64,000 nt of DNA from Micromonospora sp. M71_S20 (GTDB lineage: Bacteria > Actinomycetota > Actinomycetes > Mycobacteriales > Micromonosporaceae): positions 186,001 through 250,000 of the forward strand of contig NZ_RCCV01000003.1 in assembly GCF_003664255.1 (NCBI RefSeq), given 5' to 3'. Made by a program: the position numbers and the translations under genes. The notes beneath the pieces were generated by a model. It saw nothing but the letters and a program-made list of their open reading frames with translations. It did not search any database and was not told the origin of the DNA. Positions within the stretch are counted from its first letter, which is position 1, and every line of letters begins with the position of its first letter. Below are positions 32,330-40,906 of the stretch, in pieces.

Positions 32330-33229
32330 CTAGGGTGCCGCGCGCAGGGCGGCCACCAGCCACTCCACGGCGGGCACCGCGGGCGGGAACGGGGGCCGCC
32401 GGTTGAGCACCCCGATCAGCTGCCAGTACCGCTCCACCTGCCGGTCGGTGAAGGCCGCGATGCCGTCGGCGAGCGCGAGCCGTTCGGCGCGGGACAGTCC
32501 CGGGTCCACCATCTCGTCGAGCACCGCCCGCGCCCGTCCGGAATCCGGGGCGATCCCGGCGGCGAGCGCGGCGCGCGCCGGCTCGACGGAGGGCATCGCC
32601 GGCGGCGGGGACGTCGCCGCCGCCCCGGCCACCGCCATCGCCCGTACCCGCAGCCGGAAGGCGGGGTCGGCGACCAGTTCGGCCAGCTCGATCCAGGCGT
32701 CCACCTCCTCGTCGGTGGGCTCGTCGGGCAGGTCGGTGGGGAGCGTCCGCATCGCCCGGGCCAGCCCGTCGCCGCCGGGGCCGGGCTCCACGCCGCCGAA
32801 GACCTCGGCGACGAACTCGTCGATGATCCGCTGCCGCTCCTGGGCGGAGAGGCGGGCCAGGTCGTTCATCAGTCTCAACTCCTCGGTCGTGCTGCCACGT
32901 CGGGCGACCGACCGCAGCACCGCCCGGCGCAGCCGCAGCGTGCGGATCTCCGCGTCCAGGGCGCGGCTGTGCGCCTGTGCCACCTCCCGGACGCTCATCC
33001 GCCGCTGGAGGATCCGGCGCACGTCGTCCAGGCCGATCCCCAGCTCCCGCAGGCTCCGGACCAGGTCCAGCCGGGCCACGGCCGCGGCGTCGTAGAGGCG
33101 GTAACCGCCAGTGGAGCGCGCGGTGGGCGGGAGCAGGTCGAGGTCGGACCAGAAGCGGATCGTCCGGACGGACAGGCCGGTCCGGCGGGCGAGTTGCCCG
33201 ATGGTGAACAGGTCGGTGCGGTCGTCCAC
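32330..33229 (-). CDS. MerR family transcriptional regulator
   Basis: 299 residues from GTG 33229, with AGGAGG nine bases upstream. Residues ~6-75 form the MerR winged helix (FTIGQLARRTGLSVRTIRFW, GGYRLYD, LRELGIGLDDVRRIL), then a coiled coil, then a ~190-residue helical domain (RIIDEFVAEVFGG, EEVDAWIELAEL, AFTDRQVERYWQLIGVL). That tail is longer than in most MerR proteins and is not TipAS or a known metal site; it is a ligand-domain candidate of unknown kind. A MerR-type promoter lies directly upstream and a small conserved gene starts divergently at 33318. Confidence 0.85.
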   Translation of the reverse strand: MDDRTDLFTIGQLARRTGLSVRTIRFWSDLDLLPPTARSTGGYRLYDAAAVARLDLVRSLRELGIGLDDVRRILQRRMSVREVAQAHSRALDAEIRTLRLRRAVLRSVARRGSTTEELRLMNDLARLSAQERQRIIDEFVAEVFGGVEPGPGGDGLARAMRTLPTDLPDEPTDEEVDAWIELAELVADPAFRLRVRAMAVAGAAATSPPPAMPSVEPARAALAAGIAPDSGRARAVLDEMVDPGLSRAERLALADGIAAFTDRQVERYWQLIGVLNRRPPFPPAVPAVEWLVAALRAAP

Positions 33230-33236
33230 GTCGAGA

Positions 33237-33267
33237 AGCCTCCTGCCTCCAGCCGCTGGAGAGTCAA
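33237..33267 (-). promoter_or_regulatory. MerR-type promoter of the third MerR gene
   Basis: -35 TTGACT (33267-33262), 19-bp spacer containing the perfect dyad CTCCAGCgGCTGGAG (33261-33247), and a weak -10 GAGGCT (33242-33237) ending 7 nt before GTG 33229. The -10 overlaps AGGAGG, so initiation may be leaderless or start slightly upstream. Confidence 0.55.
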
Positions 33268-33317
33268 GCGGGAAAACCGGGTCGCGTCCGGTCGCGCCGC
33301 CTGGCACCCTCGCGCAC

Positions 33318-33536
33318 ATGGCAACGGCTGAGGGTTTCGCGTACGTCGAACGGTCCGACGGCACGGTGGTGATCACCCACCACGGCCGGGCGGCGGGCAC
33401 CCTGCGCGGCGGCCGGGCGGCGGAGTTCCTCGCCGAGGTCGACGGCGACCCGCAGCTCGTGATGGCCCGCTGGACCGGCAACTACCGCCGGGGCAACGAG
33501 CGGACCGCCCGCCAGCACCCCCGCAACCGGGGCTGA
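33318..33536 (+). CDS. Small conserved actinobacterial protein
   Basis: 72 residues: MATAEGFAYVERSDGTVVIT, HHGRAAGTLRGGRAAEFLAE, then MARWTGNYRRGNERTARQH. I recall close relatives of this small protein in streptomycetes, where no function is known. The C-terminus is basic, which would suit nucleic-acid binding. Divergent from the MerR gene by 88 bp, so the MerR regulator may control it. Confidence 0.7.
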   Translation: MATAEGFAYVERSDGTVVITHHGRAAGTLRGGRAAEFLAEVDGDPQLVMARWTGNYRRGNERTARQHPRNRG

Positions 33537-33544
33537 GCGACGCG

Positions 33545-33600
33545 GAAGGGCCTGAGCGCGAGCCCTTCGGCGGCACGTCGACCGGCCGCGGCGCGGCCGG
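33545..33600. terminator. Two hairpins between convergent genes
   Basis: A 7-bp stem (33545-33551 with 33562-33568) and a perfect 8-bp stem CCGGCCGC (33582-33589 with 33593-33600, 3-nt loop) lie between the small protein and the carboxylase gene. Confidence 0.55.
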
Positions 33601-33636
33601 CTGCCACGCGGTGGCCGCACCGATGCCGTGGTCGGT

Positions 33637-35076
33637 CTAGAGGGGGATGTTGCCGTGGGCGCCTCGTGCGGCGGGGGCGGCGGCGAGGGCCTCGGCGATG
33701 CGGCGGCGGGTCTCGGCCGGGGTGATGACGTCGTCGACGACGCCGATCTCGAGCGCCCGGTTGACGCCGCCGGCGATGCGGGTCTGCTCCTCGACGAGTT
33801 GCGCGCGCAGCGCCTCGCGCTCCTCGGCGGGGACGGCGGCGAGCTTCTTGCGGTGCAGGATGTTGACGGCGGCGCCGGCGCCCATCACCGCGACCTCGGC
33901 GTTGGGCCAGGCGAACACGGCGGTGGCGCCCAGGGAGCGGGAGTTCATCGCGATGTACGCCCCGCCGTAGGCCTTGCGGGTGACCAGGGTGACCCGGGGC
34001 ACGACGGCCTCGGCGAAGGCGTGCAGGAGCTTCGCGCCCCGGCGCACGACGCCGTCCCACTCCTGGCCCAGGCCGGGCAGGTAGCCGGGGACGTCGACCA
34101 GGACGATCAGCGGCACGCCGAGGGAGTCGCACATGCGCACGAACCGGGCGGCCTTCTCGGCGCTGGAGGCGTCCAGGCAGCCGCCCAGGCGCAGCGGGTT
34201 GTTCGCGATGACCCCGACGGTACGCCCGGCGAAGCGCCCCAGGGTGGTCACGACGTTCGGCGCCCACTTGGCGTGCAGCTCCACCCCGGGGGCGTCCAGC
34301 AGCGCCTTCACCACCGGCTTGACGTCGTAGGCCCGGTTCGTCTCGACCGGCATCTTCGCCGTGAGGTCGTGTGCCCCCTCGTCCTGGGCGGCCACGTCGT
34401 CGGGCGACAGCCGCCCCTGCCGGCCGAGCAGCGCGGCGAGCTTGCGCGTCTCGACCAGCGCCGTCTCGTCGTCGGCGCAGGTCACGTGGACCACCCCGGA
34501 GCGGCGGCCGTGCGGCTCGGGCCCACCGAGGCGGGCCATGTCGACCTGCTCACCGGTGACGCTGCGTACCACCTCCGGGCCGGTCACGAAGATCCGGCCC
34601 GCGCCGCTCATCACCACGATGTCGGTCAGCGCCGGCCCGTACGCGGCGCCACCGGCCGCCGGGCCCAGCACCGTGGAGATCTGCGGCACCCGCCCCGAGG
34701 CGCGCACCATCGCCGCGAACACCTGACCCACCGCGTCCAGGGCGACCACGCCCTCGGCCAACCGCGCGCCACCCGAGTGCCACAACCCGATCACCGGCAC
34801 CCGCTCCCGCACCGCGGTGTCGATCGCGTCCACGACGTGCCGGCACCCCTCGGTGCCCATCGCCCCGCCCATCCGCGTCGCGTCCGTGGCGTACGCGACG
34901 ACCGGCGAACCGTCGATCTCACCCCGCGCCCACAGCACACCCGAGGTGTCGCGTGGCACCGACAACCGCAACGAGCCCGCGTCGAACAACGCCCGGAGCC
35001 GAACCTCCGGATCCCGGTGGTCCGCGACGGACGACGCGTCCACGCCAACGGCGGTGGTGGTCACGTGAGCCTCCAT
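33637..35076 (-). CDS. Acyl-CoA carboxylase beta (carboxyltransferase) subunit
   Basis: 479 residues from ATG 35076; a GTG at 35064, nearer to GGAGG, is an alternative. Carboxyltransferase of the AccD/PccB type: N-half with VIGLWHSGGARLAEGV and ISTVLGPAAGGAAYGPAL (crotonase fold), C-half with DVPGYLPGLGQEWDGVVRRGAKLL and TRKAYGGAYIAMNSRSLGA. It transfers carboxyl from biotin-carrier protein to acetyl- or propionyl-CoA. It follows fabF in the fab operon, the place taken by accD6 in mycobacteria, which suggests malonyl-CoA supply for FAS II. The alpha subunit is not in the window. Confidence 0.93.
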   Translation of the reverse strand: MEAHVTTTAVGVDASSVADHRDPEVRLRALFDAGSLRLSVPRDTSGVLWARGEIDGSPVVAYATDATRMGGAMGTEGCRHVVDAIDTAVRERVPVIGLWHSGGARLAEGVVALDAVGQVFAAMVRASGRVPQISTVLGPAAGGAAYGPALTDIVVMSGAGRIFVTGPEVVRSVTGEQVDMARLGGPEPHGRRSGVVHVTCADDETALVETRKLAALLGRQGRLSPDDVAAQDEGAHDLTAKMPVETNRAYDVKPVVKALLDAPGVELHAKWAPNVVTTLGRFAGRTVGVIANNPLRLGGCLDASSAEKAARFVRMCDSLGVPLIVLVDVPGYLPGLGQEWDGVVRRGAKLLHAFAEAVVPRVTLVTRKAYGGAYIAMNSRSLGATAVFAWPNAEVAVMGAGAAVNILHRKKLAAVPAEEREALRAQLVEEQTRIAGGVNRALEIGVVDDVITPAETRRRIAEALAAAPAARGAHGNIPL

Positions 35077-35086
35077 GGCTGTGGTC

Positions 35087-36313
35087 TCAGGCCCGCGTGA
35101 AGACGAGAGCCACGTTGTGACCGCCGAAGCCGAACGAGTTGTTCAGCGCGGCGGGGATGTCCATGTGGCGCGCCTCGTTGGCGGCCACGTCCAGGCTGAG
35201 CCCGTCGTCGGGGTCGTCCAGGTTGATCGTCGGCGGTACGACACCGTCGCGGATCGCCAGGATGGTGGCGATCGACTCCAGCGCGCCCGCCGCGCCCAGC
35301 AGGTGACCGGACATCGACTTGGTCGAGGTCAGCACCGGGTGGTCACCCAGCGCCGCGCGCAGCGCGGTGATCTCCGCGACGTCACCGACCGGGGTCGACG
35401 TGGCGTGCGCGTTGACGTGCACGATGTCCGCCTTGGCGACGCCCGCGTCCGCGATCGCCTTCGCGATCGCCCGGATCGCGCCCTCGCCCTCCGGATGCGG
35501 CTGGACGATGTCGTAGCCGTCGGAGGTGAGGCCGGCGCCGGCCAGCCGGGCGTAGACCCGGGCGCCCCGGGCGGCGGCGTGCTCCGCCCGCTCCAGCACC
35601 AGGATGCCCGCGCCCTCCCCGAGCACGAAGCCGTCGCGGCCCTTGTCCCATGGCCGGGAGGCCCGCTCCGGCTCGTCGTTGCGGGTCGACATCGCCCGCA
35701 TCGAGCTGAACCCGGCGATCGGCAGCTGGTGGATGACCGCCTCGGTGCCGCCGGCCACCACCACGTCGGCCCGGCCGGCACGGATCATGTCCATGCCGAG
35801 CGCGATCGCCTCGGCGCCGGTCGCGCAGGCGCTGGCGACCGAGTGCACCCCCGCCTTCGCGCCCAACTCCAGCCCCACCCAGGCGGCGGGGCCGTTCGGC
35901 ATCAGCATCGGGATGGTGTGCGGGGAGACCCGCCGCGGGCCGGACGCCTCCAGGATGTCGTCCTGGGCGAGCAGCGTCAGCGCGCCGCCGATGCCCGAGC
36001 CGACGCTGACGCCCAGCCGCTCCGGGTCCAGCCCGGAGTCGGCCAGGCCGGAGTCCGCCCAGGCCTGCTGCGCCGCGATGATCGCGATCGCCTCGGAACG
36101 GTCGAGCCGGCGCAGCTTGACCCGGTCGATCAGGCCGGTCGGCTCGACCGCGAGCCGGGCGGCGATGCGGACGGGCAGTTGCTCGGCCCACTCCTGGGTG
36201 AGCGGACCCACCCCGGAGCGGCCGGCGAGCATGGCGTCCCAGGTCGACGCGACGTCCCCGCCCAGCGGGGTGGTCGCGCCGAGCCCGGTGACGACGACGT
36301 CGGTGTGAGCCAT
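35087..36313 (-). CDS. fabF: 3-oxoacyl-ACP synthase II
   Basis: 408 residues. Elongating condensing enzyme of type II fatty-acid synthesis. The Cys nucleophile lies in SVASACATGAEAIALG; the two His are in HVNAHATSTPVGD and SMSGHLLGAAGALE, making the Cys-His-His triad of decarboxylating synthases. The N-terminus VVVTGLGATTPLGGDV is typical. It is third gene from the end in the fab cluster, 2 bp after acpP, and is followed by the carboxylase subunit 10 bp on, so these genes are one transcript. Confidence 0.97.
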   Translation of the reverse strand: MAHTDVVVTGLGATTPLGGDVASTWDAMLAGRSGVGPLTQEWAEQLPVRIAARLAVEPTGLIDRVKLRRLDRSEAIAIIAAQQAWADSGLADSGLDPERLGVSVGSGIGGALTLLAQDDILEASGPRRVSPHTIPMLMPNGPAAWVGLELGAKAGVHSVASACATGAEAIALGMDMIRAGRADVVVAGGTEAVIHQLPIAGFSSMRAMSTRNDEPERASRPWDKGRDGFVLGEGAGILVLERAEHAAARGARVYARLAGAGLTSDGYDIVQPHPEGEGAIRAIAKAIADAGVAKADIVHVNAHATSTPVGDVAEITALRAALGDHPVLTSTKSMSGHLLGAAGALESIATILAIRDGVVPPTINLDDPDDGLSLDVAANEARHMDIPAALNNSFGFGGHNVALVFTRA

Positions 36314-36315
36314 GA

Positions 36316-36555
36316 TCAGGACTGCGCCTCGATGTAGCTGACGGCGTCCCCGACGGTCTTCAGGTTCTGCACCTCGTTGTCCGGGATCTTGACGCCGAAC
36401 TTCTCCTCGGCCGCCACCACGACCTCCACCATGGAGAGCGAGTCGACGTCCAGGTCGTCGGTGAAGGACTTCCCCTCGGCCACGTCGTCCGGGTTCACCC
36501 CGGCAACCTCTTCGAGGATCTCGGCGAGGCCGGCGGTGATCTCGTCACGGGTCAT
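36316..36555 (-). CDS. acpP: Acyl carrier protein
   Basis: 79 residues, acidic, normal ACP length. The 4'-phosphopantetheine site is S39 in DDLDVDSLSMVEVV. It carries the growing acyl chain to FabH, FabF and the other FAS II enzymes. Located between fabH and fabF as in streptomycetes; stop 2 bp before fabF. Confidence 0.97.
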   Translation of the reverse strand: MTRDEITAGLAEILEEVAGVNPDDVAEGKSFTDDLDVDSLSMVEVVVAAEEKFGVKIPDNEVQNLKTVGDAVSYIEAQS

Positions 36556-36639
36556 TGCGGTTGGTTCCTCTCATCGTGGATCATTCGACGGCCGACGACG
36601 CCGGCCGTCACTCCCCGGCGCAGCGGCCGGAGGGGCTTC

Positions 36640-37584
36640 TCAGGGGCAGCGGACGACCTGACCGGCGTAGGTCAGGCCGCCGCCGAAGCCGAAGAGCAGC
36701 ACCGGGGCGCCGGACGGCACCTCCCGCCGCTCGACCAGCTTGGACAGGGCCAGCGGCACGCTCGCCGCCGACGTGTTGCCGGACTCGACGATGTCCTTGG
36801 CGACGATCGCGTTGGGGATGCCGAGCCGCTTGACGATGCCGTCGATGATGCGGGCGTTGGCCTGGTGCGGCACGAAGGCCGCCAGCTCCGACGGGTCCAC
36901 CCCGGCGCGCTCGCACGCCTGCCGGGCCAGCGGCGCCAGCTCCGTGGTGGCCCAGCGGAAGACCGACTGGCCCTCCTGCTGGATGGACGGGCGCCAGCCC
37001 TCGATGCGTACCGCGTCGCCGCGCTCCGGCACCGAGCCCCAGACCACCGGGCCGACGCCGTCGGGCTCGCCCTCGCCGACTGCCGACACCACGGCGGCGC
37101 CGGCGCCGTCGGCGAAGATGATGCAGGTGGAGCGGTCCGTCCAGTCGACGATGTCGGACAGCTTCTCCGCGCCGATGACCAGGGCGTTGCGCGAGGCGCC
37201 GGCCCGGATGGCGTGGTCCACGGTGCCCAGCGCGTACGCGAAGCCGGAGCAGGCCGTGTTGAGGTCGAACGCCCCCGGCGCGGTGATGCCGAGCTTGGCG
37301 GCGACCCGGCAGGCCACGTTCGGGCTGCGGTCGGCGGAGCTGCACGTCGCCACCACGACCAGGTCGATGTCGGCGGCGGTGAGCCCGGAGTTGGCCAGCG
37401 CCTTGCCGGCGGCGGCGGCGGCCATGTCGGCGACCGTCTCGCCGTCGGCGATCCGCCGGGTGACGATGCCGACCCGGTCCCGGATCCACTCGTCGCTGGT
37501 CTCGACCAGCTGGGCGATGTCGTCGTTGGTGACCACGCGGGAGGGCTGGTAGTGCCCCAGCGCGACGATCCGGCTGCCGGTCAT
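36640..37584 (-). CDS. fabH: 3-oxoacyl-ACP synthase III
   Basis: 314 residues from ATG 37584, which overlaps the fabD stop (ATGA). It starts fatty-acid synthesis by condensing an acyl-CoA with malonyl-ACP. Catalytic triad: Cys in FDLNTACSGFAYALG (~111), His in FVPHQANARIIDGI and Asn in VESGNTSAAS. The short open frame upstream belongs to the antisense/other frame of fabD. In actinobacteria the primer choice of this enzyme sets branched-chain content. Confidence 0.96.
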   Translation of the reverse strand: MTGSRIVALGHYQPSRVVTNDDIAQLVETSDEWIRDRVGIVTRRIADGETVADMAAAAAGKALANSGLTAADIDLVVVATCSSADRSPNVACRVAAKLGITAPGAFDLNTACSGFAYALGTVDHAIRAGASRNALVIGAEKLSDIVDWTDRSTCIIFADGAGAAVVSAVGEGEPDGVGPVVWGSVPERGDAVRIEGWRPSIQQEGQSVFRWATTELAPLARQACERAGVDPSELAAFVPHQANARIIDGIVKRLGIPNAIVAKDIVESGNTSAASVPLALSKLVERREVPSGAPVLLFGFGGGLTYAGQVVRCP

Positions 37585-38750
37585 GCGTGTCCTCCGATGC
37601 GGACGAGCGGTTGGCCCGGCGCGACCGGGTCGTCGTGGTGGGCGAGCCACTCGGTGAGCACGCCGCTGCCGTGCGCGGTCACCTCGACCGGGCCCTGCCG
37701 GGTGGTCACGTGGCCGACGACCTGGCCGGCGCGGAGCGTGTCGCCCTCGGCGAGCTCCCGCGCCGGCTCGAAGGTACCGGCCGACGGGGCCACCACCACG
37801 CGGAACTGCATGGTCGGCTCGTGGCCCGGCGCCATCCCGTGCCGGGCGATCAGGTCCCGGGCGGCGGGCAGGTCGTCCGGGGTGTTGAGGGTGACCACCT
37901 CGGGGGCGCCGGCCCCCTTCAGCTCCCGCTTCACCAGGCCCGCGAGGGTGCCGGCCGGGGGCAGCTCGACCACGCCGGTCACCCCGAGGTCGGCCAGGGT
38001 ACGCATGCAGAGGTCCCAGCGCACCGGCGCGGTGACCTGGCGGACCAGGCGCTGCACCATGTCGCGCCCGTGGTTGACCGCGGCCCCGTCGAGGTTCGAC
38101 AGCAGGATCCGGGCCGGGTCGGTCGGGGTGATCCCGGCGGCCACGGCGGCCAGCGCCGTCTCGGCGGGGGCCATGTACGGCGTGTGGAAGGCGCCGGCCA
38201 CCTTCAGGCGGATCACCCGGGCCTTCGCGGGCGGCTCGGCGGCGAGCTTCTCCAGCCCCTCGACGGCGCCGGCGGCGACGAACTGGCCGGCGCCGTTGCG
38301 GTTGGCCGGGTGCAGCCCGTGCGCGACGATCGAGGCGAGCACCTCGTCGGGGTCCCCGCCCAGCACGGCGGCCATCCCGGTCGGCTCCAGGGCGCAGGCG
38401 GCGGCCATCTCCCGGCCGCGTACGCCCGCCAGGGTGATCGCCGCCTCCGCCGGGAGCACCCTGGCGAGCGCCGCCGCGCCCAGCTCGCCGACGCTGTGGC
38501 CGGCGGTGAGCGTGACGTCGTACATCGGCAGGTGCTCGGCGGCCAGCAGCGCGGCGGCGACCAGCAGCGGCTGGGTCCGCGCGGTGTCCCTGATCTCGTC
38601 CGCGTCGGCGGCGGTGCCGAGGTGCAGCAGGTCGACCCCGGCCAGCGCCGACCACCAGCGCAGACGTGCCTCGGCGCCGGTGAGGTCCAGCCAGGGAGTC
38701 AGGAAGCCGGGTTTCTGGGAACCCTGGCCGGGTGAGAGTACGGCGAGCAC
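37581..38750 (-). CDS. fabD: Malonyl-CoA:ACP transacylase with degenerate biotinyl-like C-terminal domain
   Basis: 389 residues from GTG 38750, about 75 longer than usual FabD. Residues 1-~305 are the transacylase: LSPGQGSQKPGFL, nucleophile S86 in TAGHSVGELGA, and His in KVAGAFHTPYM. Residues 314-389 look like a biotinyl/lipoyl carrier domain: VVAPSAGTFEPA, EGDTLRAGQVVGHV, VEVTAHGSGVLTEWL and VAPGQPLVRIGG match the BCCP pattern, but where BCCP has AMKL the sequence reads TRQG, so the modifiable Lys is gone. First gene of the fab operon, 78 bp after fasR. Confidence 0.92.
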   Translation of the reverse strand: MLAVLSPGQGSQKPGFLTPWLDLTGAEARLRWWSALAGVDLLHLGTAADADEIRDTARTQPLLVAAALLAAEHLPMYDVTLTAGHSVGELGAAALARVLPAEAAITLAGVRGREMAAACALEPTGMAAVLGGDPDEVLASIVAHGLHPANRNGAGQFVAAGAVEGLEKLAAEPPAKARVIRLKVAGAFHTPYMAPAETALAAVAAGITPTDPARILLSNLDGAAVNHGRDMVQRLVRQVTAPVRWDLCMRTLADLGVTGVVELPPAGTLAGLVKRELKGAGAPEVVTLNTPDDLPAARDLIARHGMAPGHEPTMQFRVVVAPSAGTFEPARELAEGDTLRAGQVVGHVTTRQGPVEVTAHGSGVLTEWLAHHDDPVAPGQPLVRIGGHA

Positions 38751-38809
38751 GTCTATGACTCTCCCGGATACGCGCGGGTAGCGCTGTGCCGCCTTCGACC
38801 AAACCGCAC

Positions 38810-38831
38810 TAGAACCTTTGGAGGGTTCCTA
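38810..38831 (-). promoter_or_regulatory. Candidate FasR operator between fasR and fabD
   Basis: Dyad TAGAACC-tttggag-GGTTCCTA (plus-strand reading; perfect GAACC/GGTTC core with 7-bp spacer), in the 78 bp separating fasR from fabD. FasR of Streptomyces coelicolor binds upstream of fabD and activates fabDHPF. The site assignment is by position and symmetry only; I cannot recall the exact published box. Confidence 0.45.
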
Positions 38832-40085
38832 CAAAAATCGGCGGCGATCATCACCTGTGTGTGGCGTTTTGTTGACACTCGTGGTCATTGTCTGGGTTGG
38901 TACCACCGGGACCACCGGGTCGAGCCGGCCGACGGTGAGGGCCACCTGGAGCGCGAACGCGTCCCGCGCCGCGAGCGGCGAGAAGCCGGTGACGTCGGAG
39001 ATCCGCCGCAGCCGGTAGCGCACCGTGTTCGGGTGCACGAACAGGGACCGCGCGGCGCTCTCCAGCGTGCCGCCGGCCGCGAAGAAGGCGTCGAGGGTCT
39101 CCAGCAGTTCCCCGCCGGCCCGCACCAGCGCGGCGTAGACGTCGTGCCGCAGCCGTCGGCGCGCCTCCGCGTCCCCGGCCAGCGCCCGCTCCGGCAGCAG
39201 GTCGTCCGCCGGCACCGGCCGGGGCGCGGTCGGCCAGGCCGGTGCGGCCCGGAAGCCGGCCAGCGCGGCGCGCGCCGATTCGGTCGCCTCGTCCAGGCTC
39301 GGTACGGCCGGACCGACCACCACCGGCCCGTCCCCGAAGGCGCCGAGCAGCTTTCCGGTGGCCGCGACCGGGTCGGCGGCGCCGCCGAGCACGATGACCA
39401 GCCGATCGCCGTGCACCCCGCCGATCACCTCCGTGCCGATACGCCGGGCCTGCCGGTGGACGGTGTGCAGCACGGCGGAGACCTCCCCGCCGGGGGAGCG
39501 GCCGACCGCCACCGCCACCGGCGGGGCGTCCGCCCAGCCGAGCGCCGCCGCCCGGCTCGCCAGCACGTCCGGCGAGTCGCCCCGCAGCAGCGCGTCCACC
39601 AGCAGCGCCTGCAACCGGGCGTCCCACGAACCGCGCGACTCGGCGGCCCGGGCGTACACCCGGGCGGCGGCGAAGGCGATCTCCCGGGAGAAGCGCAGCA
39701 CCGCCTCGCGCAACTGCTGTTCCTCGCCCTTCGCCGCCAGGTGCGAGACCTGCTCCTCGACGACGTCGATCATCACCTTCACCAGCGCGACGGTCTGCTG
39801 GAGGCTGATCGAGCGGGCGAGCGCCTGCGGCGCGGTGGCGAAGACCTCGTCCGAGACCTCCTGGGTGCTGTCCGCACTGCCGCCGCCGTCACGCAGCCAC
39901 TGCACCAGCGACCGGGCCCCGGCCTGGGCCACCAGCATCACCCAGGAGCGGTGGTCGGGCGGCAGGTCGCGGAACCAGGGCAGCGCCTCGTCCATCCGGG
40001 CCACGCTGGCGCTGGCCAGCGCCCCCGCCGCCCGCTCGATCCGGCGCAGCGTGGCCGACAGTTCCGTCCCGCCCGGCTCGCTCAC
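38829..40085 (-). CDS. fasR: FasR-type (PucR/CdaR-like) activator of fatty-acid synthesis
   Basis: 418 residues. The N-terminal two thirds is helical with a GAF-like/regulatory part (ALGWADAPPVAVAVGRSPGG, GVHGDRLVIVLGG). The C-terminal helix-turn-helix of the PucR type is clear: LLETLDAFFAAGGTLESAAR then LFVHPNTVRYRLRRISDVTG. Gene order regulator-fabD-fabH-acpP-fabF equals that of fasR in streptomycetes, where it activates the operon. An inverted repeat lies in the gap before fabD. It ends in a basic tail (GDDRRRFL). Confidence 0.85.
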   Translation of the reverse strand: MSEPGGTELSATLRRIERAAGALASASVARMDEALPWFRDLPPDHRSWVMLVAQAGARSLVQWLRDGGGSADSTQEVSDEVFATAPQALARSISLQQTVALVKVMIDVVEEQVSHLAAKGEEQQLREAVLRFSREIAFAAARVYARAAESRGSWDARLQALLVDALLRGDSPDVLASRAAALGWADAPPVAVAVGRSPGGEVSAVLHTVHRQARRIGTEVIGGVHGDRLVIVLGGAADPVAATGKLLGAFGDGPVVVGPAVPSLDEATESARAALAGFRAAPAWPTAPRPVPADDLLPERALAGDAEARRRLRHDVYAALVRAGGELLETLDAFFAAGGTLESAARSLFVHPNTVRYRLRRISDVTGFSPLAARDAFALQVALTVGRLDPVVPVVPTQTMTTSVNKTPHTGDDRRRFL

Positions 40086-40221
40086 CGCCCCAGCCTGACA
40101 CGCCCCGACCTGCGGCTCCGCGCCGGGCGGCCCGCCCGCCGTGCCCCGGGCGGTCCACCCGCCGTGACCCCCGGGCGGCCCGCCCGTCAGGACGAAGGCC
40201 GTGCCCCGGGCGGCGGTGCGG

Positions 40222-40890
40222 TCAGGCCGGCGGCGGGGCGGGCAGTCCCAGCTCCTGGGCCAGGATGGCGGCCTGCACCCGGCTGCGCAGGTCCAGCTTT
40301 GCGAGGATCCGACTGACGTGGGTCTTGGTGGTGCTCTCGGCCATCGCCAACCGGTCGGCGACCTGCTGGTTGGACAGGCCGAGCCCGAGACAGGCCAGCA
40401 CGTCGCGCTCCCTGGGCGTCAGCGCGTCCACCGCCCCGGGGGCCGCGGCGGAGGTGGCCGGGGCGGTCGCCGCGAACGCGGTGATCAGGCGGCGGGTGAC
40501 CGCCGGGGCGATGAACCCCTCGCCCCGGGCGACCGTCCGTACCGCCGCCACCAGCCCCTCCGCGTCGATGTCCTTGAGGACGAAGCCCGCCGCGCCGGCC
40601 CGCAGCGCCCCGAAGACGTACTCGTCGACGTCGAAGGTGGTGAGCACGAGCACGTCGGCGAGCCGGTCGGCGGTGATCTCCCGGGTGGCCGAGATGCCGT
40701 CCAGCCGGGGCATCCGCACGTCCAGCACCGCGACGTCCGGGCGCAGCTCCCGGCACAGCCGGACCGCCTCGGCGCCGTCCTCGGCCTCGCCCACCACCTC
40801 GACGCCGGCCGCCCCGGCCAGGATCAGCGCCAGCCCGGCCCGCACCGCCGGCTGGTCGTCGGCGAGCAGCACCCGGATCACCTCGGCCAT
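40222..40890 (-). CDS. NarL/FixJ-type response regulator
   Basis: 222 residues. Receiver domain 1-~120: acidic pocket ADDQ, phospho-acceptor Asp in DVAVLDVRMPRLDG (~55), switch Thr in LTTFD and Lys in FVLKDID. C-terminal LuxR-type helix-turn-helix: LTPRERDVLACLGLGLSNQQ, then ADRLAMAESTTKTHVSRIL. It lies 16 bp after the histidine kinase on the same strand, so the two form a two-component system. The signal and targets are unknown. Confidence 0.95.
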   Translation of the reverse strand: MAEVIRVLLADDQPAVRAGLALILAGAAGVEVVGEAEDGAEAVRLCRELRPDVAVLDVRMPRLDGISATREITADRLADVLVLTTFDVDEYVFGALRAGAAGFVLKDIDAEGLVAAVRTVARGEGFIAPAVTRRLITAFAATAPATSAAAPGAVDALTPRERDVLACLGLGLSNQQVADRLAMAESTTKTHVSRILAKLDLRSRVQAAILAQELGLPAPPPA

Positions 40891-40906
40891 GTCGCGCCCC
40901 GTCCCC

